A stretch of DNA of 64,000 bases. Source: Roseovarius indicus. Its GTDB lineage: Bacteria > Pseudomonadota > Alphaproteobacteria > Rhodobacterales > Rhodobacteraceae. The position numbers were made by a program, and so were the translations under genes. Below the pieces are notes generated by a model that searched no databases, was not told where the DNA came from, and saw only the letters and a program-made list of their open reading frames with translations. Location of the stretch: NCBI RefSeq assembly GCF_008728195.1, contig NZ_CP031598.1, forward strand, positions 2,108,001 through 2,172,000. Direction: 5' to 3'. Within the stretch, counting starts at the first letter, position 1. The number at the start of each line of letters is the position of its first letter. Positions 8,389 through 17,269 of the stretch are shown here, one piece after another.

Positions 8389-10307
8389 GCGCCCTCCTTG
8401 TCCTTGTCGGGCAGATCGTTGGCGGCCGATTCCTCCAACTGCGAGAGCAGCATGGTCTGGAGTTCCGACTCGAGCTCCTTGGCGCGGGAGATGTAGGCGG
8501 CGTTCTCGACCGTGGGCACTTCGGGGTTCCAGAGCGCGGCGAGTTCGCGGACGGAGTGGCGGTCGTGCTTGTAGAAGGTCTTTTCGAGCTCGGAGGCCTC
8601 GAATTCGGAAAGCCCCATGTTTTCAAGAACGTAGCGGCCGGCGCGCAGGGAGCTGTCGAACAGTTCGCGGACGATGTCATCGGCCCCCGCCTGGTAGAGG
8701 CGGAAGACGTGGGTGCGGTCGCGGGCGCGGGCGACGATGTGCAGGTCGGGGCGTTCGCGGCGGGCGAAAGCGACGAGGCGGGTGGTGGCCTCGGGGCTGT
8801 CGAGCGCGACGACGAGGACCTTGGCCTCTTTCAGGCCGGCAGCGTGCAGAAGCTCGGGGCGGGAGGGGTCGCCGAGGAAGCCCTTGATGCCGAAGCGGCG
8901 CATGCGCTGGATGGCCGAAAGGTCGTGGTCGAGCACCACGGTGTCGAAGCCGCTGGAGCGGACGAGGCGGTTGACCACCTGCCCGAAGCGGCCGATGCCG
9001 GCGATGATGACGGGGCCGCGAGCGTCGATCTCGTCGGGCTCCTGCGCTTCGCTGCTTTCGTCGATCCGGTGCGAGAGCCAGTCGTAGAGGATGAAGAGCA
9101 GCGGCGTGATCAGCATAGAGATGGCGACCACGAGCAGCAGCGTTTCGGTCATTGCCCGGGGGATGACGTTCTGCTGGCCGGAAAACGAGATCAGGACGAA
9201 GCCGAATTCCCCGGCCTGGGCCAGCGACAGGGTGAAGAGCCAGAGGTTGCGGCCGCGGAGTGAGAAGATCCGGCCGAGGATATAGAGGATTCCGCCCTTA
9301 AGTATGATTACTGCAAGGGATAGGCCAATAATGGTGAAGAAACTTCCGAACAAGATCGTAAAATTGATACCCGCGCCGACCGTGATGAAGAACAGGCCAA
9401 GCAGGAGGCCCTTGAACGGCTCGATATCGCTCTCCAGTTCGTGACGGAATTCGCTGGAGGCGAGGACGACGCCGGCGAGGAAGGCGCCAAGCGCGGGCGA
9501 AAGGCCGACGAGGTTCATCAGGAAGGCGATGCCGACGACGATCAGCAGCGCCAGCGCGGTCGACATCTCGCGCAGGCGGGCGTGGTGGATGTAGCGGAAG
9601 ACCGGATGGGTGAGGTAGATGCCGGTGAGGATGATGGCCGCCACCGCGCCCAGCGTGACGAGGGTGACGCCCCAGCCCGGCAGGCTTTGAATGAAGGAGG
9701 CCGCCGCCTCGTGGGCGCCCTCGGCATGGGCCGGGGCGTCGCCCTCGCGGGCGCGCTTGATGGTTTCGCCCAAGATCATGTCGGGTGTCTTCGGCAGGGC
9801 CAGCAGGGGGATGAAGGCCAGCATCGGGATGACCGCGATGTCCTGCGTGAGCAGGACCGAGAAGGCCGAGCGGCCGCCGCCGGTCTGCATCAGCCCCTTT
9901 TCCGACAGGGTTTGCAGGACGATCGCGGTCGAGGAGAGGGCGAAGACGAGGCCGATGGCGAGCGCCACGCTCCAGTTGATGCCAAGGACCATGGTGCCGG
10001 CCATGACGGCGGCGGTGGTCAGGCCGATCTGCAGACCGCCGAGGCCGATGAGCCTGTGCCGCATGTCCCAGAGCGCCCGGGGTTCCAGCTCGAGCCCGAT
10101 GAGGAAGAGCATCATGACGACGCCGAATTCGGCAAAGTGCTGTAATTCCTCGGTTTCATGCCCGGCGACGAAACCCAGCACGGGCCCGATGACGATGCCG
10201 GCGGCGAGATAGCCCAGCACCGACCCCAGCCCCAGCCGCGCGGCCAGCGGCACCGCGATGACGGCGGCGGCGAGGAAAATCGAGGCCTGGAACAGGAAGC
10301 CTTCCAT
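8385..10307 (-). CDS. Kef-type monovalent cation:proton antiporter with TrkA-N domain
   Basis: 640-aa CPA2-family transporter. About 12 membrane segments occupy residues 1-390 (for example [20 protein letters not shown] and [19 protein letters not shown]). A cytoplasmic RCK/TrkA-N domain follows from about residue 418 ([19 protein letters not shown]), and then a short C-terminal tail. KefB/C homologues export K+ in exchange for H+ and are gated through the RCK domain by glutathione adducts or nucleotides. No KefF/KefG ancillary gene is adjacent. Ion and gating specificity cannot be read from the sequence. Confidence 0.92.
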   Translation of the reverse strand: MEGFLFQASIFLAAAVIAVPLAARLGLGSVLGYLAAGIVIGPVLGFVAGHETEELQHFAEFGVVMMLFLIGLELEPRALWDMRHRLIGLGGLQIGLTTAAVMAGTMVLGINWSVALAIGLVFALSSTAIVLQTLSEKGLMQTGGGRSAFSVLLTQDIAVIPMLAFIPLLALPKTPDMILGETIKRAREGDAPAHAEGAHEAAASFIQSLPGWGVTLVTLGAVAAIILTGIYLTHPVFRYIHHARLREMSTALALLIVVGIAFLMNLVGLSPALGAFLAGVVLASSEFRHELESDIEPFKGLLLGLFFITVGAGINFTILFGSFFTIIGLSLAVIILKGGILYILGRIFSLRGRNLWLFTLSLAQAGEFGFVLISFSGQQNVIPRAMTETLLLVVAISMLITPLLFILYDWLSHRIDESSEAQEPDEIDARGPVIIAGIGRFGQVVNRLVRSSGFDTVVLDHDLSAIQRMRRFGIKGFLGDPSRPELLHAAGLKEAKVLVVALDSPEATTRLVAFARRERPDLHIVARARDRTHVFRLYQAGADDIVRELFDSSLRAGRYVLENMGLSEFEASELEKTFYKHDRHSVRELAALWNPEVPTVENAAYISRAKELESELQTMLLSQLEESAANDLPDKDKEGA

Positions 10308-10339
10308 TTGGCGTTAGGTCCTTCGTAACGTTCTTTGGG

Positions 10340-10795
10340 TCATAATGGCAGGGGCGCGTCGGGTTTGCACTGGTCCATTACGATCTGGCTTTGCACCTTT
10401 GCCACCGCCCCGTGAGGCAGGAGCACGTCGTGGATGAGCCGGTTGAGCGCGGGGAGGTCCTCGCAATAGACGCGGAGGAGGTAATCGGCATTGCCGGTGA
10501 GGGTCCAGGCGCTGACGACCTCGGATCGCGTGTCGAGCAGGCGGGTGAAGGAACGGGCCTGTTCGGGCCCGTGGCTGGTGAGTTCGACCTGCACGAAAGC
10601 CTGTATGGCGAGGCCGAGTTGAACAGGGTCGAGCTTGGCCGAGTAGCCGCGGATGAGGCCGCTGGTTTCCAGCCGCTGGCGGCGGCGGCCCGCCTGGCTG
10701 GGCGAAAGGCCCAGTTCGGCGCCGAGATCCTGCGCGGTGAGTTGCGCGTTCTTCTGGAGGGCCGAGAGCAGGCGGATATCGGTTTCATCAAGCAT
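10340..10795 (-). CDS. Lrp/AsnC family transcriptional regulator
   Basis: 151 aa: N-terminal winged HTH (LDETDIRLLSALQKNAQLT, recognition helix around LSPSQAGRRRQRLE), then an RAM ligand-binding domain (residues about 65-140). Lrp-type regulators usually sense an amino acid and often control the divergent gene. Here that gene is 4-hydroxyphenylpyruvate dioxygenase, so tyrosine or phenylalanine is a plausible effector (inference). Repeated TATGC(G/C)G motifs occur in the shared 143-bp promoter region, one overlapping this gene's start. Confidence 0.92.
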   Translation of the reverse strand: MLDETDIRLLSALQKNAQLTAQDLGAELGLSPSQAGRRRQRLETSGLIRGYSAKLDPVQLGLAIQAFVQVELTSHGPEQARSFTRLLDTRSEVVSAWTLTGNADYLLRVYCEDLPALNRLIHDVLLPHGAVAKVQSQIVMDQCKPDAPLPL

Positions 10796-10938
10796 ATGCG
10801 GATATTATGCGGCGTAGACGACAGTTTTGCAAATATGCCGCGGGAAATTGGCGAAAACCGGCCATGAATGCGCACATCCCGTATGCCGGATGCGGTAAAT
10901 TTAGTCTGAACAGGAAAAACCGCGAAGGAGATGCGCTG
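10796..10938. promoter_or_regulatory. divergent promoter region, Lrp regulator/hppD, with repeated TATGCSG
   Basis: Four copies of TATGC(G/C)G occur at 10795, 10806, 10834 and 10882. The first two are spaced by 11 bp, one helical turn. GAAGGAG at 10924-10930 is the hppD ribosome binding site. The repeats could be Lrp contact sites; this is inference only. Confidence 0.35.
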
Positions 10939-12033
10939 ATGGGACCTTTCCCGCATGACCGCCCGCAATCGAAGATCACCGACGAGAACCCCGCCGGCAC
11001 GGACGGGTTCGAGTTCGTCGAGTTTGCGCATGCCGACCCGGAGGAGCTGCGGACGCTCTTTGCCTCGATGGGCTACGAGAAGGTGGCGCGGCACAAGGAG
11101 AAGGATATCGAGCTGTGGCAGCAGGGCGATATCACCTATGTGGTGAACGCGGAGCCCGGCAGCTTTGGTCAGAAATTCGTGGAGGAGCATGGCCCCTGTG
11201 CGCCCTCGATGGGCTGGCGCGTGGTGGATGCGCAGCACGCGTTCGAGCATGCCGTGGCGAAGGGGGCGGAACCTTACGAGGGCGGTGGCAAGGTGCTGGA
11301 CGTGCCGACGATCTACGGGATCGGGGGCAGCCTGATCTATTTCATCGACCAATATCACGATACCTCGCCCTATAACGAGGAATATCAATGGCTTGAGGTG
11401 TCGAAGCCCAAGGGCGTGGGGTTCTATTACCTCGACCACCTGACGCATAACGTGTTCAAGGGGAACATGGACAAGTGGTTCCGGTTCTATGGCGACCTGT
11501 TCAATTTCAGGGAAATCCGGTTCTTCGATATCGAGGGCAAGTTCACCGGGCTGTACAGCCGCGCGCTGACCTCGCCCTGTGGGCGGATCCGGATACCGAT
11601 CAACGAGGACCGGGGCGGGACCGGGCAGATCGTGTCGTATCTGAAGAAGTACAATGGCGAGGGGATCCAGCATATCGCGGTGGGGACCGAGGATATCTAT
11701 GGCTCGACCGATGCGATCGCCGAAAGGGGTGTGAAGTTCATGCCGGGGCCGCCGGATACTTATTACGATCTGTCGAAGGAGCGGGTCACGGGCCATGAGG
11801 AGCCGATCGAGCGGATGAAGAAACACGGCATCCTGATCGACGGGGAAGGCGTGGTCGATGGCGGGGAGACGAAGATTTTGCTGCAGATCTTCTCGAAAAC
11901 CGTGATCGGGCCGATCTTCTTCGAGTTCATCCAGCGGAAGGGCGATGACGGGTTCGGCGAGGGCAACTTCAAGGCGCTGTTCGAATCGATCGAGCAGGAG
12001 CAGATCGACAGCGGCGAGTTGAAGACCGGATGA
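10939..12033 (+). CDS. hppD: 4-hydroxyphenylpyruvate dioxygenase
   Basis: Fe(II) dioxygenase converting 4-hydroxyphenylpyruvate to homogentisate in tyrosine and phenylalanine breakdown. 364 aa, normal for the family, with two vicinal-oxygen-chelate halves. Predicted iron ligands are H167 (LDHLTHNV), H245 (IQHIAVG) and E329 (FFEFIQR). The start ATG 10939 was chosen for the GAAGGAG eight bases upstream; the frame is open further upstream but no family sequence is there. It is divergent from an Lrp-type regulator. No homogentisate dioxygenase is in the window, so the rest of the pathway is elsewhere. Confidence 0.96.
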   Translation: MGPFPHDRPQSKITDENPAGTDGFEFVEFAHADPEELRTLFASMGYEKVARHKEKDIELWQQGDITYVVNAEPGSFGQKFVEEHGPCAPSMGWRVVDAQHAFEHAVAKGAEPYEGGGKVLDVPTIYGIGGSLIYFIDQYHDTSPYNEEYQWLEVSKPKGVGFYYLDHLTHNVFKGNMDKWFRFYGDLFNFREIRFFDIEGKFTGLYSRALTSPCGRIRIPINEDRGGTGQIVSYLKKYNGEGIQHIAVGTEDIYGSTDAIAERGVKFMPGPPDTYYDLSKERVTGHEEPIERMKKHGILIDGEGVVDGGETKILLQIFSKTVIGPIFFEFIQRKGDDGFGEGNFKALFESIEQEQIDSGELKTG

Positions 12034-12039
12034 CAGGAG

Positions 12040-12058
12040 GGGCGGCGGGGCCGCCCTT
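12040..12058 (+). terminator. possible hppD terminator hairpin
   Basis: GGGCGGC-GGG-GCCGCCC at 12040-12056, directly after the hppD stop, followed only by TT. It also lies at the 3' end of the convergent gene ending at 12073. A weak candidate because there is no T tract. Confidence 0.35.
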
Positions 12059-12072
12059 GCCGTGCCCCGGGG

Positions 12073-14757
12073 TCAGCCCTGGGGCATTTTCAGAACGACG
12101 GAGCGGCCGCCCTTGACGTAGCGCAGCTCGCTCTCGCCGATGGCGGCGACCTGGCCGCCATCGAGGCGATCCCCCACCTGGACCTTGCGATAGCTGCCAT
12201 TGGCCATGCGCACCAGCGCACGGCGGCCATTGGGTTTGCCGTAGACGCCGATCAGGTTCACCTTTCTGAGCGAAATCTGGTTCCGTTCGGTTGCCGCGCG
12301 GGCGACGGAGGTTGCTGTCGGGATGCTGACGGCGACGCGCTGTTCCTGGCTGACGGGTTCGGCCGCAGCCGCCTGCTGCGCCTGGGCGACGATGGAGGCA
12401 AAGCTGCTTGGCCGGGTGTTGGGCTTGAGCGAAACGGCAACGGCTTCTTCCGTGGCGGTGGCCAGCGGGTCATCGCTTTCCGCGTCGGTGCCGTTCTCCT
12501 CGGCCAGGGCCTCGATCGCCTCCTGCTGGGCGCTCTTGGGGCGCAGGCGGGGGCGGAAGCTGGCCAGTTCGGTGCGGGTGCGGCCGCCGAGGATCGAGCG
12601 CTCGCGGGTTTCCTGGAGGTCGCCGGGGCGGGCGCGCGGCCGGATCGTGGGATCCTCGGGCGCCGCGGCGGCGGGGCCGCCGACGATTTCGGGCGCCGCC
12701 CGCGGCGGCGTGTCCGGCGGGAGGATGGGCGGCGGGCCGGTGAAGATGGTTACGCCCTCGGGGGTTTCGGTGCCCTCGGGGGTGGCGGCGATGAAGCCGC
12801 GATCGTCAAGCTCGAACCGCGCGCCGGGCGGGGGCGGGTCGGAGGGGGTGTCGGGGCGCGCGCCGGGCGTCAGCTCTTCCGCCTCGGGGAGGGCCACCGC
12901 GTCGGAGAAATTCACGTCGGGGTCGAGGGTTGTCTGGTAGACGTCCTCGAGAGTGGTAACGCCCGGCGCCTGTGAAGGCTCGGGCGCCATTTGCCATATG
13001 CCGGTTGCTGCGTAGCGGGCGCGTGCCTCGTCGGGGGTGAGTTCCTCGGGGACGCGCTCAGGCAGCGGCGTGGGCGGGGGCTCTTCCATCACGTCGACCT
13101 GCGCGCCGGTGTCGGCGGCGTCTTCGACGGTGTCCTCTTCGGACAGTGCGGCGGTGTCGATTTCGGCGGGCTGGTCCTCGGCCTCGGGCTGATCGGTCAG
13201 GGCGGAGGAGACGGCCTCGTCGATGGCGGGGTCGGTGGCGGGCTGGGTTTCCTCGGCGGTCTGGATCTCGTCGTCGAAGCGGAAGAGGCCGGCGACGCCA
13301 TCGTCGAGGAAAAGCGCGGCCCATGCGGCGACGCCGACAAGGAAGAGCAGCAGGGCCGCCGTGAGTATCAGCGCCATGTAGCGCGGCTTGTCGGGCTGGA
13401 TGTTCTCGGTACGGCGGGCGCCGAAGATGGTCATCCGGTCCTTTTCGTCGAGGCTGGCCGCGGCGGCGGCTGGGCTCAGCGCTGGCTCGTCCGCGACCGG
13501 GTCGGGGGTGCGCCGTTTGGAGCGGCGGGGCTCGACGAGGTCGTCCGCGGGTTTCTTGCGGCGCGACAGGAAGCCGCCGATCCCGGATTTCCGTTCGCTG
13601 TCAGGCGCTTCCGGCGTGAGGGACGCGGGCGGCGGGCCGGTGTAGTCGTCCTCCGGCGGGCTGATTGGAAAGTCGGATTTGGGCTCGGGGGCCGGCACGG
13701 CGGCGAGCGCCTCGGGCGAGGGGCCCTTGGCCGGGGTCGGCTTTTTCGCCGCGGGGCTTTTTTGTGCAGGCGCATCGGGCGGGGGCGTGAACCGGGACCT
13801 GGGCAGATCGGAGGACCTGTCGCCGCCGCCGCGGGCGGCGCGAATCGAGGTGAAGGCGACAGGGGTGTCGGCCGGTTCTTCGGTCTTGTCGTCGGCCGGT
13901 TCCGGGTCGGCTTTCTTGGTGGCCGGTTCCGGGGCGGGCTTGTCGTCGGCGGGCTTGGGGGCGTCCTGCGGCTTGGCGTCTGCGGCCGGTTGCGGGTTGT
14001 CTTTCTTTTTCGGTTCCTGCGGGGCGTCGGCCTTCTTTGCGGCCGCGGCCGCGGCCTCGGCTTCGGTCTCGGCTTCGGGCTTCGATTCCGGCTTGGTCTT
14101 TGGCTCGGGCTTCGCTTCGGCCTTCGGTTTGGCTTCGGGTTTTGGCTCCTGCTTGGGGTCGGGCTCGACGGCCGGGCTTTCGGGAACCGGTTCGGGTTCG
14201 GGCAGGCGGGCGGCGCCGACGATGTGAATGACCTCGTTCTCGCGGTCGACCGATTCGTCGGGGCCGAGCAGCTTGCCGGCATAGGCGGTTTCGCCGAAGA
14301 ACGGCTCGCCCGCGAAGGCCTCTTCGGCGGGCATGGCGACGAAGCAGAGCGGGTTCAGGGCATGTTCCTGGGCGAAGCTTTCGGCTTCGGCCAGGGTTTC
14401 GCGGGCGACGGCGGCCACATGCACGCGCCCGTCGCGCACCGACCAGTCGTAGGACAGCTCGCGCAGGGGGTATGGTGTGGCGCCGTCGAGCGCGTCGCGC
14501 ACTTCGGCCTCGATCGTGTTGACGTCGCGGGCGGAGGTTTCGACCGTGAGATACTTGATCTGGTCGTCGGGCAGGACGAGCTTGGTGCGCAGGCCGGTCG
14601 GATCGAGCGAGCGCGCCTTGGATACCAGTTCTGCCAGATCGGCCGCCAGATCATCGGCGTTGAGCGCCACCTCGCCGACAAGATGCCAGCCTGCATGCGT
14701 GCGGTGCAGCAGGCTGATCCCGTCGAAGGAAAGTGTCAGCGCAAAATTCGGTTTCAT
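12073..14757 (-). CDS. single-span membrane protein, GspL/PilM-like N-terminus and PilP/GspC-like C-terminus
   Basis: 894 aa from ATG 14757 (a TTG at 14763 is also in frame). Residues 1-160 look like the cytoplasmic domain of GspL/PilM-type proteins (KLVLPDDQIKYLTVET, TPYPLRELSYDW, VAAVARETLAEAE). About 180-430 is Lys/Pro/Glu/Ala-rich low complexity with a basic stretch before the membrane. One transmembrane helix follows (ALILTAALLLFLVGVAAWAA). A long Pro/Glu-rich periplasmic linker leads to a C-terminal module of about 70 residues (LRKVNLIGVYGK, KVQVGDRLDGGQVAAIGESELRYV) that resembles the PilP/GspC HR domain. No other pilus or type II secretion gene is nearby. Domain assignment is by eye. 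Confidence 0.7.
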   Translation of the reverse strand: MKPNFALTLSFDGISLLHRTHAGWHLVGEVALNADDLAADLAELVSKARSLDPTGLRTKLVLPDDQIKYLTVETSARDVNTIEAEVRDALDGATPYPLRELSYDWSVRDGRVHVAAVARETLAEAESFAQEHALNPLCFVAMPAEEAFAGEPFFGETAYAGKLLGPDESVDRENEVIHIVGAARLPEPEPVPESPAVEPDPKQEPKPEAKPKAEAKPEPKTKPESKPEAETEAEAAAAAAKKADAPQEPKKKDNPQPAADAKPQDAPKPADDKPAPEPATKKADPEPADDKTEEPADTPVAFTSIRAARGGGDRSSDLPRSRFTPPPDAPAQKSPAAKKPTPAKGPSPEALAAVPAPEPKSDFPISPPEDDYTGPPPASLTPEAPDSERKSGIGGFLSRRKKPADDLVEPRRSKRRTPDPVADEPALSPAAAAASLDEKDRMTIFGARRTENIQPDKPRYMALILTAALLLFLVGVAAWAALFLDDGVAGLFRFDDEIQTAEETQPATDPAIDEAVSSALTDQPEAEDQPAEIDTAALSEEDTVEDAADTGAQVDVMEEPPPTPLPERVPEELTPDEARARYAATGIWQMAPEPSQAPGVTTLEDVYQTTLDPDVNFSDAVALPEAEELTPGARPDTPSDPPPPGARFELDDRGFIAATPEGTETPEGVTIFTGPPPILPPDTPPRAAPEIVGGPAAAAPEDPTIRPRARPGDLQETRERSILGGRTRTELASFRPRLRPKSAQQEAIEALAEENGTDAESDDPLATATEEAVAVSLKPNTRPSSFASIVAQAQQAAAAEPVSQEQRVAVSIPTATSVARAATERNQISLRKVNLIGVYGKPNGRRALVRMANGSYRKVQVGDRLDGGQVAAIGESELRYVKGGRSVVLKMPQG

Positions 14758-14844
14758 TGGCAACGCTTTAGCACAAGGAGTTCACTCTCGTACATACTCT
14801 TTGAGACCACCGATTTTAGCGTAGCTTCGATCCGAGGGAAAGGG

Positions 14845-14885
14845 AAAGCCCCGCGCGGCATTCCGGGGAATATAAGGCGCGGGGC
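14845..14885 (-). terminator. terminator-like hairpin downstream of metY
   Basis: On the minus strand GCCCCGCGC (14885-14877) pairs with GCGCGGGGC (14856-14848). The loop contains a small TTCC/GGAA stem, and TTTCCCTTT follows. It is 18 bp after the metY stop. The T tract is interrupted. Confidence 0.5.
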
Positions 14886-14902
14886 GTTCCTCTCCAACGG
14901 TG

Positions 14903-16198
14903 TCAGCTCGAGGCTTTTTTCAGGGCCTGGTCGAGATCGGCGATGATGTCGTCGGCATCCTCGATGCCGATGGAGATACGGACCACGTTGGGCGCGGCGC
15001 CCGCGGCTGTCTGTTGTTCGGGGGTGAGCTGGCGGTGGGTGGTCGAAGCCGAGTGGATCACCAGCGAGCGGGTGTCGCCCAGGTTGGCGACGTGGCTGAA
15101 GAGCTCGAGGTTGTCGACCAGCTTGACGCAGGCCTCGTAGCCGCCCTTGAGCGCGACGGTGAAGAGGCCGCCGGCGCCTTTCGGGCAGATTTTCGCCACC
15201 CGGTCATAGGAGGGCGAGGATTTGAGGCCGGCATAGGTGACGGCCTCGACCGCGTCGTGGTTTTCGAGCCAGCTTGCGACGGTTTCGGCGTTTTCCACGT
15301 GTTTCTGCATACGCAGCGACAGGGTTTCGATGCCCATCAGCGTGTAGTGGGCGGCCTGCGGGTTCAGCGTCATGCCGAGGTCGCGCAGGCCGATGGCGAT
15401 GCCGTGGAAAGTGAAGGCCAAGGGGCCGAACGTCTCGTGGAACTTGAGGCCGTGATAGGCGGGCTCGGGCTCGGAGAGGGAGGGGAACTTGTCGGAGGCC
15501 GACCAGTCGAACGTGCCGCTGTCGACGACGCAGCCGCCGGTGACGGTGCCGTTGCCGGTGAGGAACTTGGTCATCGAGTGGACGACGAGGGTCGCGCCAT
15601 GCTCGATGGGCCGGCAGAGGTAGGGCGTGGCCGAGGTGTTGTCGACGATGAGCGGCAGCCCCGCGTCGTCGGCGATTTTCGCCAGCGTGTCGATATCGGC
15701 GATGTGGCCGCCCGGGTTGGCGATGGATTCGCAGAAGATGGCGCGGGTGTCGTCGTCGATCGCGGCTTTCACGGCGTCGGTGTCGTCGATGTCGACGAAC
15801 TTGGCCGACCAGCCGAAGCGCTTGATCGTCTGGGAGAATTGCGTGACCGAGCCGCCGTAGAGGCGGGTGGAGACGACGACGTTCCTGCCGGGGCTCATCA
15901 GCGGGAAGAGCGCCATGATCTGGGCCGCGTGGCCCGAGGAGCAGCAGACGGCGCCGGAGCCGCCCTCGAGTGTCGCGATGCGTTCCTGCAGGACGGCGAC
16001 GGTGGGGTTGGTGAGGCGCGAGTAGATGTAGCCCACTTCCTGGAGGTTGAAGAGGGCGGCGGCATGTTCGGCGTCGCGGAAGACATAGGCCGTGGTCTGG
16101 TAGATCGGCGTCTGGCGCGCGCCGGTGGCCGGGTCGGGGCGCGAGCCGGCGTGGATTTGCAATGTGTCGAAACCGAATTCGTGAATTTTATCGGACAT
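14903..16198 (-). CDS. metY: O-acetylhomoserine sulfhydrylase (PLP-dependent Cys/Met family)
   Basis: 431-aa PLP enzyme that makes homocysteine from O-acetylhomoserine and sulfide in direct sulfhydrylation. Features: FDTLQIHAGSRPDPATGARQ near the start, IYSRLTNPTVAVLQERIA, D186 in IVDNTSATPYL, and the PLP-binding lysine K211 in HSMTKFLTGNG. The opening residues and 431-aa length fit MetY better than MetZ or cystathionine synthases, though cysteine synthase side activity is possible. A stable hairpin lies just upstream of its ribosome binding site. Confidence 0.93.
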   Translation of the reverse strand: MSDKIHEFGFDTLQIHAGSRPDPATGARQTPIYQTTAYVFRDAEHAAALFNLQEVGYIYSRLTNPTVAVLQERIATLEGGSGAVCCSSGHAAQIMALFPLMSPGRNVVVSTRLYGGSVTQFSQTIKRFGWSAKFVDIDDTDAVKAAIDDDTRAIFCESIANPGGHIADIDTLAKIADDAGLPLIVDNTSATPYLCRPIEHGATLVVHSMTKFLTGNGTVTGGCVVDSGTFDWSASDKFPSLSEPEPAYHGLKFHETFGPLAFTFHGIAIGLRDLGMTLNPQAAHYTLMGIETLSLRMQKHVENAETVASWLENHDAVEAVTYAGLKSSPSYDRVAKICPKGAGGLFTVALKGGYEACVKLVDNLELFSHVANLGDTRSLVIHSASTTHRQLTPEQQTAAGAAPNVVRISIGIEDADDIIADLDQALKKASS

Positions 16199-16202
16199 GT
16201 GG

Positions 16203-16232
16203 AGCCTCCCTGAATGCGTCGCACTCAGGGGT
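16203..16232 (-). promoter_or_regulatory. hairpin in the metY 5' leader
   Basis: On the minus strand CCCTGAGTGC-GAC-GCATTCAGGG folds into a stem of about 10 bp with a 3-nt loop. The last Gs run into GGGAGG, the apparent metY ribosome binding site, four bases before the ATG. It could limit ribosome access. It does not match the SAM-II or SAM/SAH riboswitch patterns that I know. Confidence 0.4.
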
Positions 16233-16273
16233 ATGCCAAGTTCAGGATTGGAACAACAACGATGTTGGCGCGA

Positions 16274-16597
16274 TCACTCTGTCGTCAGATCGGCGCCGGC
16301 GGGGGCGCGGCGGAATTCGTCGATATGGTTGGTGTTGCCGGCCTCGCGGATGGCGCCTGTGCAGGGCATCACGGGGCAGGGCACGTCTTCGCCGTTGACG
16401 CGCACGGTGCGGTGGCCGTTTTGGGCGCCCAGGAAGGCAAAGACCGGTTTGCGATCGGTAACGGTGTAGTAGTCGTCATCGACGCGCATTTCGAATCGAC
16501 GGACTTCGGCGGGCTCGCTGCAGGCCGACAGGGTCGCGGCGCACAGGGCGGTGAAAAGAAAGGGCTTTGTAAAAGGCACGGTGCGGAATCCACTCAT
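16274..16597 (-). CDS. small lipoprotein of unknown function
   Basis: 107 aa. The N-terminus has a positively charged start, a hydrophobic stretch (FLFTALCAATLSAC) and a lipobox L-S-A-C, so the mature protein begins at Cys26 and is membrane-anchored in the periplasm. The remainder has two cysteines in PCPVMPCTG and no domain I recognise. The gene lies between metY and the DUF421 gene on the same strand. Function unknown. Confidence 0.7.
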   Translation of the reverse strand: MSGFRTVPFTKPFLFTALCAATLSACSEPAEVRRFEMRVDDDYYTVTDRKPVFAFLGAQNGHRTVRVNGEDVPCPVMPCTGAIREAGNTNHIDEFRRAPAGADLTTE

Positions 16598-16684
16598 CTG
16601 TCTCGGACATGCACCGGAAGTGTACCATACAAATTGCCGATTTTGTTGCTGAAAGTGGCAAATACTGTTTCTGGCGCAGGGGCG

Positions 16685-17230
16685 TCAGGCCGGGCCGGCC
16701 CCCTTTCCGGAGACGCCGGCCGGGAGCTTATCGGTGTCGGAAGTGCCGGGCAGAGCGGTGACGGAGAAAGAGCCATCGCTTTCCAGCACGACGGCCTGTG
16801 CCTGCTCGGGGGCGGCGAGACCGGCGGAGCGGAGGACCGTGTCGAGCTCTGAGAGGGTGACACGCTCGCGCCGGAGGGCGTCGGGGCAGGTCTCGCCGCG
16901 GTAGACCAGAAGCTGCGGCTCGGAGCGGACCAGCCGGGCGAGGCGGGGCCAGCGGACGGAGGTGGCGGTGACCGCCCATTGCAGACCGATCAGCAGAAGA
17001 AGCGCCGTCAGGCCTTCGAAAAGCGTGACCGTCTTGGAGAGCAGGATGGTGGCGAGCGTGGAGCCGATGGCGACGGTGACGACGAGATCGAAGGCGTTGA
17101 GCTTGGCCAGGGTCCGCTTGCCGGAGATGCGCAGCATGGCGACAAGCGCGACGTAGGCCAGCGTGCCCACCAGCACCACGCGCAGGAGGTCGGACCAGCT
17201 TTCGAAGAACATGTTTTCGATTTGAACCAT
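16685..17230 (-). CDS. DUF421/YetF-like membrane protein
   Basis: 181 aa with three N-terminal membrane segments (LLRVVLVGTLAYVALVAMLR, FDLVVTVAIGSTLATILLS, LTALLLLIGLQWAVTAT). A cytoplasmic C-terminal domain follows (PQLLVYRGETCPDALRRERV, DTVLRSAGL). The RISGKRTLAKLNAFDLVVTV motif is the hallmark of the family. B. subtilis YetF-like proteins are of uncertain function. The nearest same-strand neighbour is the glycosyltransferase ending at 17270. Confidence 0.88.
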   Translation of the reverse strand: MVQIENMFFESWSDLLRVVLVGTLAYVALVAMLRISGKRTLAKLNAFDLVVTVAIGSTLATILLSKTVTLFEGLTALLLLIGLQWAVTATSVRWPRLARLVRSEPQLLVYRGETCPDALRRERVTLSELDTVLRSAGLAAPEQAQAVVLESDGSFSVTALPGTSDTDKLPAGVSGKGAGPA

Positions 17231-17269
17231 CGGTGGGTCAACCGGTGGCGGGCGGGGGAAGTTCCCGGT

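Noticed and set aside
13850..14180. DNA tandem repeats in the Lys/Pro/Glu-rich region
   Set aside because: Repetition is at the level of amino acid composition; the nucleotide sequence has no regular period or exact units.
16199..16273. SAM-II or SAM/SAH riboswitch in front of metY
   Set aside because: A hairpin is present, but no pseudoknot pattern or conserved core of these classes can be seen.
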